From Rhipidocladum racemiflorum (lineage: Eukaryota; Streptophyta; Magnoliopsida; Poales; Poaceae): a stretch of 64,000 bases of DNA. Positions 57,865 through 64,000 of this stretch are shown here, in pieces (the stretch's first letter is position 1; each line of letters starts with the position of its first letter). The position numbers and the translations under genes were made by a program. The stretch lies in contig CM070591.1 in NCBI GenBank assembly GCA_036346355.1, positions 23,854,001 through 23,918,000 on the forward strand, read 5' to 3'. The notes beneath the pieces were generated by a model. The model saw only the letters and a list, made by a program, of their open reading frames with translations. It searched no databases and was not told the origin of the DNA.

Positions 57865-59434
57865 TGTAACATCCTGAGTTTGAACTTGCCTTTTTAATGT
57901 TAATTATCCTTTGGGAGTTGTTTGGACTTCAATTTGGAGTTAATTGTTTTTGGAATTGTTCGCTCTATCTGTTTCATTTTAGTGTTTGCTCTAAAATCTC
58001 GTTTCGTGTTGTGATTAGAATTTCTGAGCAACCGTAGTTTCCAAACCTTCTTTAGCTACCCTAGAGTCTATCCTAAAAGTTTCCGGGAGGGATTCGTGAG
58101 TTTCGGAGTTTTTGGGGGGGGGGTGTTGGGGTTTTTCTGCTGGGCGGCAATCTGCCCGGCCCTGGCGTCTTGCCGGCCAGGGGTGCGGGCGAGGGGCGAG
58201 GCGCCTGAGCGTTGCCCTGACCACCTCCTTTTTCTCTAGAGGGTTCTCCTCACTCTCTCCCTCCCCCAGCTCACTCTCCCTCACTCCCTCTCACTCTCAC
58301 CCTCACCCTTTAGCTCTCTCTCCCATGGAGCTCTCTCCCTCTCTCTCGAGTTTTCCCTCTAGCTAAAACTCTCTTTCTAGTGTTCTTTAGCTCGAGGTGA
58401 AGCAAGCCACGGAGGAGGACGTCGTTTCCAAAAACCCTGGCCGCAATCTGTGGTGAGTGAAGCAAGTTTCAGTCAGATCTGTGATGACTTGAGCTTGATC
58501 TTGTATTTTTCTCCATTTCTATCAACTTTTCTTTTAGCTAAAACCCTAGAAAACCAAGTTGTAGTGCTCAACTTTTAGTTAGCTGAGTTTCTAAACCTAG
58601 GTTAGGTGCAAGAGTTCTTGTTAGCGCGAAAACTGAGATCAGAAACACTAGGTACGTTTTTATCGGATATATTTGGTTAAATGACATTTTCGTAGCTTTT
58701 GGAATTTAACCTTGGAATCCTGGTTCCAAAAGCTAGGAAAAGGACACTAGAATGTATTCGACTTTGTTAAAGTCCGAGTTTCGCGAAAGAATCGAGTTAG
58801 AATTCGATTCGGGGAGAAAGTCGGGATTTAGCATGGATTAGGACTTTAGAGTTTCTCGGATGAGGAATTAGGCCAAACGAGGTCGGAACCACGTGTGGTT
58901 TGCATAAATGGGTCCTTGTTATCTCTGAGAACCCATCCATGCAGTCGCCGCGAAATTCCGAAGTCGTTTGTGCGAAAATCCTTTTTCTGGAAAATTCGAT
59001 CGACTGTGGCGGCACTACCGACGTGGTAAGTGCAGTCTTGCCGCTCAGGCCTGCACTACCGACCCTTGTGGCCGGTACTGCCGGGCTAAGGCCGGCACTA
59101 CCGCTCCCGAAACGCCGGTAGTTATTTTCCAGAGAGGTCCCCGTTTAGGTTTCGTAGCCGCTAGTACTACCGACCCTTAAGGTCGGTACTGCCAACTGTA
59201 GAGCGGCACTACCAGGGTTTGTACACCGGAACTGCCGGTCTCCAGTTCAAAATTCGGTTTTCGTTTAAGTTTCTTTCCCTCGTGTTCGCTTGTTGGTTGT
59301 TGTCCACTTCTTTGAGCTTTTTTGCTTTGTTCTCGTTGGATCTTAATCGTTTCCTCGTTATTTCTTTTGTCGCGCTTTCTTTTAGACGTCGACGCCTCAG
59401 GAGCAGTAGGCGAGGATCCGGACTTCGACCCAGA
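57865..59434 (+). repeat. V 5' LTR fragment
   Basis: Starts TGTAACATCCTGAG. Contains a CT-rich tract (58240-58370), a donor-like CTGTG|GTGAGT (GT at 58453), a palindrome-like GGCACTACCG/GCCGGTACTG cluster (59010-59230), and an acceptor-like CTTTTAG (AG at 59384-59385). An acidic segment follows and is broken at about 59434 where it joins RNase H. Confidence 0.88.
58453..59385 (+). other. Predicted intron in V LTR
   Basis: GTGAGT donor and TTTCTTTTAG acceptor, 933 bases. In the 3' LTR the donor position reads GTTAGT. It encloses the CCGGTACTG-type repeat cluster. Confidence 0.45.
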
Positions 59435-59899
59435 CGTCTTGGTTGTGTGTTAATGCAGGAAGGAAAAGTCGTGGCGTATGCTTCACGCCAACTGAAACCT
59501 CATGAAGCCAATTATCCGACTCATGATCTAGAATTGGTTGCTGTAATTCATGCTCTCAAGTTATGGCGACATTATCTCATCGGAAACCGAGTTGAGATAT
59601 TTACCGATCATAAGAGTCTGAAATACTTTTTCACCCAACCAGATCTAAACTTGAGACAGCGCTGGTGGTTGGAGCTAATCAAGGACTACGATTTGGGAAT
59701 CCATTATCATCTGGGAAAAGCTAATGTGATAGCTGATGCCCTCAGTCGCAAGCTACACACTAGTATTACCTTGTCGGATGTTTGTCAACCCCAGTTACTG
59801 GAGGAGTTTCGTAAACTCAACTTGGAGATGGTAGGGAAAGGATTTGTGGCTACATTAGCCCTACAACCTACCCTTGAATCCCAAATTCAAGCTGCTTAG
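59435..59899 (+). pseudogene. V RNase H (5' end deleted)
   Basis: Starts abruptly within the domain at LGCVLMQEGKVVAYASRQ, so the first catalytic Asp segment is missing. NYPTHDLELVAVIHALKLW (Glu), IFTDHKSLKYFFTQPDLN (Asp) and ANVIADALSRKL (Asp) follow, then the linker. The upstream reading frame enters from LTR sequence by chance. It ends at TAG 59897-59899, in the same frame as the next segment. Related proteins have Gln here, so this is a single CAG to TAG. Confidence 0.92.
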
Positions 59900-61327
59900 T
59901 TGAAAGATGAAGGAGTAGCTGAAATCAAGCGCAATTTGAAAGAAAGCGCATCATTTGAGTTTTCAGAACGAGTTGATGGTCTGATCGTGCGTGGATATCA
60001 AATTTATGTCCCGAATGATCAGGAGATCAAAGAATTGATCTTGAAGGAAGCTCATGAGACTCCGTTGTCAATCCACCCCGGAAGCACTAAAATGTACCAA
60101 GATATTCGAAAGAAGTTTTGGTGGCCGGGTATGAAAAGATATATCGCTGCGTACATCGCCATTTGTGATGTGTGTCAGCGAGTTAAAGCAGAGCACCAAC
60201 GACCAGCTGGAATGCTTCAACCCTTGAAGGTTCCGGAGTGGAAATGGGATGAGGTCGGAATGGACTTCATCACTGGCCTGCCAAAATCAGCTAATGGCCA
60301 TTACTCTATTTGGGTAATCATCGACCGGTTAACCAAAGTCGCTCATTTCATACCGGTACGCGTTACCTACAATGGAGCTAAACTTGCAGAACTCTACCTG
60401 AACCATATCGTCCGACTACATGGAATTCCTAAAACCATTGTGTCTGACCGTGGACCCCAGTTCACTTCGCGGTTCTTGAAGAATTTGCATCAACTTCTAG
60501 GGACCAAGCTGCTCTTCAGCACAGCTTACCATCCCCAGATTGATGGACAGACTGAAAGAACAAATCAAGTCCTAGAAGACATGCTCAGATCTTGTATTCT
60601 TTCGTATAACTCGAAGTGGGAAAAGTGTTTAGCATTTGCTGAGTTTTCCTACAATAATAGTTATCAAGCAAGCCTTCAAATGTCTCCGTTTGAAGTACTG
60701 TATGGAAGAAAATGCCAAACTCTTCTCTTCTTGTCCGAAGTCGGTGAAAGAAAGTTCTTTGGACCCACAGTGATTCAAGAAGCTGAGACGCAAGTCAGGC
60801 TAATCCGCGATCGGTTAAAAGAAGCTAAGTCTAGACAAAAGAGCTATGCTGATAATCGCCGCCGTGATCTGAGCTTCAATGTAGACGATTTATTCTATCT
60901 TAAGGTGTCACCGTTACGTGGCACGAAGCGATTCCATGTTCGCAGAAAGTTAGCGCCGAGATACGTCGGTCCGTATCGCATTCTTGCAAGGAAGGGTGAA
61001 GTAGCTTATCAGTTGGAGCTTCCACCTCAACTTGCGGATGTGCATGACGTATTTCATGTCTCTCAGTTGAAAAAGTGTCTTCGAGTTCCTACTGAACTCA
61101 TTCCTCTGGATGCAATTGAACTTCAACCAGATCTTTCATACCGTGAATATCCAATTCGCGTTACGGGCGAAATGAGCGACTTACTCGTAATCATGTATTT
61201 AAGATGCTTCGAGTTCAGTGGAGTAATCATACTGAAGAAGAAGCAACCTGGGAACGTGAAGATCGCCTTCGATCCGAGTTTCCATCTTTCTTTTCGGAAT
61301 CCTTGTAATCTCGAGGACGAGATTATT
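59900..61327 (+). pseudogene. V integrase with chromodomain (one frameshift)
   Basis: In the same frame as RNase H. Zinc region: LILKEAHETPLSIHPGSTKM with IAICDVCQRVK. Core: WDEVGMDFITGLPKSANGHY (Asp), PKTIVSDRGPQFTSRFLKNL (Asp), DGQTERTNQVLEDMLRSCIL (Glu). GPY/F: APRYVGPYRILARKGEVAYQ, then VHDVFHVSQLKKCLRVP. Near 61190 one frameshift occurs, and the chromodomain-like end continues in another frame as LRVQWSNHTEEEATWERED and ends SEFPSFFSESL at TAA 61306-61308. The catalytic triad is intact. This is the best preserved integrase in the window. Confidence 0.94.
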
Positions 61328-61328
61328 G

Positions 61329-61343
61329 TAAGGGGGGTAGAGC
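61329..61343 (+). other. Polypurine tract of V
   Basis: TAAGGGGGGTAGAGC immediately before TGTAACATCC. Confidence 0.88.
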
Positions 61344-64000
61344 TGTAACATCCTGAGTTTGAACTTGCGTTTTTAATGTTAATTATCCTTTGGGAGTTGT
61401 TTGGACTTCAACTTGGAGTTAATTGTTTTTGGAATTGTTCGCTCTATCTGTTTCGTTTTAGTGTTTGCTCTAAAATCTCGTTTCGTGTTGCGATTAGAAT
61501 TTCCGAGAAACCGTAGTTTCCAAACCTTGTTTAGCTACCCTATAGTCTATCCTAAAAGTTTCCAGGAAGGATTCGTGAGTTTCAGAGTTTTTGGGGGGTT
61601 TTAGGGGTTTTTCCTGCTTGGGCGGCATTACCGCCGGCCCTGGCCAGTACTGCCAGCCGAGGGGTGTGAGCACGGGGGCAGGGCGCCCGAGCTGACCATT
61701 GCCCTGACCACCTCCTTTTTCTCTAGAGGGTTCTCCTCACTCTCTCCCTCCCCCAGCTCACTCTCCCTCACTCCCTCTCACTCTCACCCTCACCCTCTAG
61801 CTCTCTCTCCCATAGTTCTCTCTCCCATGGAGCTCTCTCCCTCTCTCTCGAGTTTTCCCTCCAGCTAAAACTCTCTTTCTGGTGTTCTTGAGCTCGAGGT
61901 GAAGCAAGCCACGGAGGAGGACGTCGTTTGCCAAAACCCTAGCAGCAATCTATGGTTAGTGAAGCAAGTTTCAGTCAGATCTGTGATGACTTGAACTTGA
62001 TCTTGTATTTTTCTCCATTTCTATCAACTTTTCTTTTAGCTAAAACCCTAGAAAACCAAGTTGTAGTGCTCAACTTTTAGTTAGCTGAGTTTCTGAACCT
62101 AGGTTAGGTGCAAGAGTTCTTGTTAGCGCGAAAACTGAGATCAGAAACCCTAAGTACGTTTTTATCGGATATATTTGGTTAAATGACATTTTCGTAGCTT
62201 TTGGAATTTAACCTTGGAATCCTGGTTCCAAAATCTAGGAAAAGGACACTAGAATGTATTCGACTTTGTTAAAGTCCGAGTTTCGCGAAAGAATCGAGTT
62301 AGAATTCGATTCGGGGAGAAAGTCGGGATTTAGCATGGATTAGGACTTTAGAGTTTCTCGGATTAGGAATTAGGCCAAACGAGGTCGGAACCACGTGTGG
62401 TTTGCATAAATGGGTCCTTGTTATCTCCGAGAACCCATCCATGCAGTCACCGCGAAATTCCGAAGTCGTTTGTGCGAAAATCCTTTTTCTGGAAAATTCA
62501 GTCGACCTGTGGCCAGCACTAACGACGTGGTAAGTTCGGTACTGCCGCTCAGGCCGGCACTACCAACCCTTGTGGCCGGTACTACCGGGCTAAGGCCGGC
62601 ACTACCGCTCCCGAAACGCCGGTAGTTATTTTCCAGAGAAGTCCCCGTTTAGGTTTCGTAGCCGCCGGTACTACCGACCCTTAAGGCCGGTACTACCGAC
62701 TGTAGAGCGGCACTACCGGGGTTTGTACACCGGTACTGCCGGTCTCCAGTTCAAAATTCGGTTTTCGTTTAAGTTTCTTTCCCTCGTGTTCGCTTGTTGG
62801 TTGTTGTCCGCTTCTTTGAGCTTTTTGCTTTGTTCTCGTTGGATCTTAATGGTTTCGTCGTTATTTCTTTTGTCGCGCTTTCGTTTAGACGTCGACGCCT
62901 CAGGAGCAGTAGGCGAGGATCCGGACTTTGACCCAGAGGACACGCAAAACCCAGAGCAAGCAGGCAAGCACCCCCTTTGAACATATTGCTCCCATAATTG
63001 CAAAAGTATTTGATGTTTTGCAAAATGATTACGTATGCATATGATTATTACAAGTATTTAAATGGTGGGAATAGATAGATACCCTAATGGTTGGATGGCT
63101 TATCTTAATCTTGTTGCTACCCTAAAATCCTTTAGTAACCCTAGTTTAAGGTTAGATGCTATAATAAGTGTCGTCAGGGGTTATAAGTCTAATAGTTGCA
63201 TACGCTTAGCCCAGCTTTAGACTGATTGAATAATGATCGGTGGACTCAATCAATCAATGATTTTTCGATACGTTATTAGGATTTCGGAAATGGTGGTTTC
63301 GGAAAAACAAAGGCTATGTTGGTAAAAGATGAAAAAGGAAAAGGTGTACGGTGATTTATGCCGGACGAATGATGGGAGGTCTCGTCTGTGCAATCCTAAG
63401 GACTGAACTTGACGTTTTTAACCAAGTCCTTTCGTACAACCACATGTGCTAGTATGGGATAGCCTAAACCCAGTACAGGAGTTGGAATTTGATCTTGCGC
63501 CGTGGTAGGTCGAAGTAGTTGGGCAATACCGACATGCTGGTGTTGCTTAGAATACTCCCTCACCACGCGCAGGTGTTGGAGACTTTCGTGAAACAACGGT
63601 TGGTACTTTGCTGAGGGTAAAAGGCATGATGGGCTGTTAGCCATCGTTGGATCTGTGTGGGTGAATCAGGTTTGGAGTTTAAGGTACCCAAACACCTTAA
63701 ATAAGGGGGTACTCTCGCCTGGCCCGGGGGTACTCTGTGTGGGTGTGTGGAGCCCCCACCCAAAGCAAAGAGCGCATATCGCCGGGGCTGACGCAAGACT
63801 AGATGCCGACAATTGGAAGAGTTTTGTCACAATCTAGCAAAACGGATATGGTATGTATCGCGTGGCATGGTTGACATGATTGCTAGAATGTGTCGTGTGG
63901 GTAAAGTGTGCATTCTCTGCAGAGATTAATCAAACTAATCGATTAGCCGTGCTCACGGTCACGAGCATCTTGGGTATTTGCTGTCAAGTATAGTATTTTG
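61344..64000 (+). repeat. V 3' LTR (runs off window end)
   Basis: Collinear with 57865-59434 in its first half and then supplies the part deleted from the 5' LTR. Palindrome-like cluster 62505-62735, acceptor-like CGTTTAG (AG at 62887-62888), acidic segment DVDASGAVGEDPDFDPEDTQ (from 62889). Near the window end it carries CTCTGCAGAG (63915-63924) and the palindrome CTAATCGATTAG (63935-63946). Confidence 0.9.
63915..63946 (+). promoter_or_regulatory. Conserved LTR palindromes, V
   Basis: CTCTGCAGAG then CTAATCGATTAG, preceded by GTGGGTAAAGTG as in other families. The second palindrome differs from CTATTCGAATAG by a paired change that keeps it perfectly symmetric. The hairpin expected about 300 bases on is beyond the window. 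Confidence 0.6.

Larger units (their letters stand above)
57865..64000 (+). mobile_element. Chromovirus V, internally deleted (continues beyond window)
   Basis: A partial 5' LTR (57865 to about 59434) is fused to RNase H, followed by integrase, the chromodomain end, a purine tract and a 3' LTR (61344 to the window end). The two LTR starts differ at only two of the first 80 bases, and LTR sequence is similar throughout, so V is among the younger insertions. It lies in the leader of Y. Gag, protease and most of RT are deleted. Confidence 0.9.

Noticed and set aside
58240..58370. CT-rich stretch as a functional polypyrimidine element.
   Set aside because: It looks like a simple CT microsatellite in an LTR leader, repeated in the 3' LTR.
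59219..59440. N-terminal extension of the V RNase H reading frame.
   Set aside because: It is LTR sequence read through a deletion junction. Real pol homology begins at LGCVLMQ.

Overview
This window is plant nuclear repeat DNA, almost certainly from a grass and probably a panicoid. I base that on chromovirus-type Ty3/gypsy elements with multi-kilobase LTRs, a Sirevirus-like Ty1/copia element, a CACTA transposon ending in CACTACAAGAAA, and very GC-rich 5' exon-like blocks beside AT-rich spacer. I found no intact host gene, rRNA gene, tRNA gene or CRISPR array. Essentially all 64 kb can be assigned to transposable elements inserted into one another.

Layout, left to right. 1-14325 is a minus-strand Tekay/Del-like chromovirus array, LTR-internal-LTR-internal-partial LTR. 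It interrupts the TNP2 transposase of a CACTA element (14326-18644). That CACTA element also carries exon fragments of an atypical E2F (DEL-type) gene and sits inside the pol of a Sirevirus-like copia element (18645-36838). The copia pol also contains a truncated gypsy element X (19391-23400), which carries an antisense gene with its own TATA box and a 54-bp minisatellite in its LTR. The copia 3' LTR is split by a complete chromovirus A (26776-36295, TSD GCTAC). The copia element itself interrupts chromovirus Z in its RNase H region. Z is interrupted again at 37281-45811 by element B (TSD ACTAT), a non-coding relative of A on the opposite strand. The Z LTR (47450-52913) is split by a solo LTR (48468-51232) and followed by a PBS and a pre-gag ORF, so it also acts as the 5' LTR of a downstream copy. 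That copy is cut by the LTR of element Y (53822), and Y is cut by element V (57865 to the window end).

How the parts relate. A is a plausible relative of the autonomous partner for B. The chromovirus families share tRNA-iMet primer sites, purine tracts and the order gag-PR-RT-RNaseH-IN-chromodomain. All pol genes are broken, largely by CAG/CAA/CGA to stop changes that look like deamination of methylated cytosine.

Most interesting observations. (1) LTRs of several chromovirus families keep the same small palindromes and hairpin near the 3' end of the LTR, at nearly constant spacing and with compensatory base changes, suggesting a selected RNA structure. (2) The same LTRs seem to contain an intron followed by a short acidic coding-like exon, and in Y and V the intron holds a family-specific array of short palindromes. 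(3) A pre-gag ORF is conserved between two families. (4) A CACTA element has captured exons of an E2F-type cell-cycle regulator. (5) Element X carries an antisense gene with its own promoter. Family names are from recognition of motifs, not from a database search.
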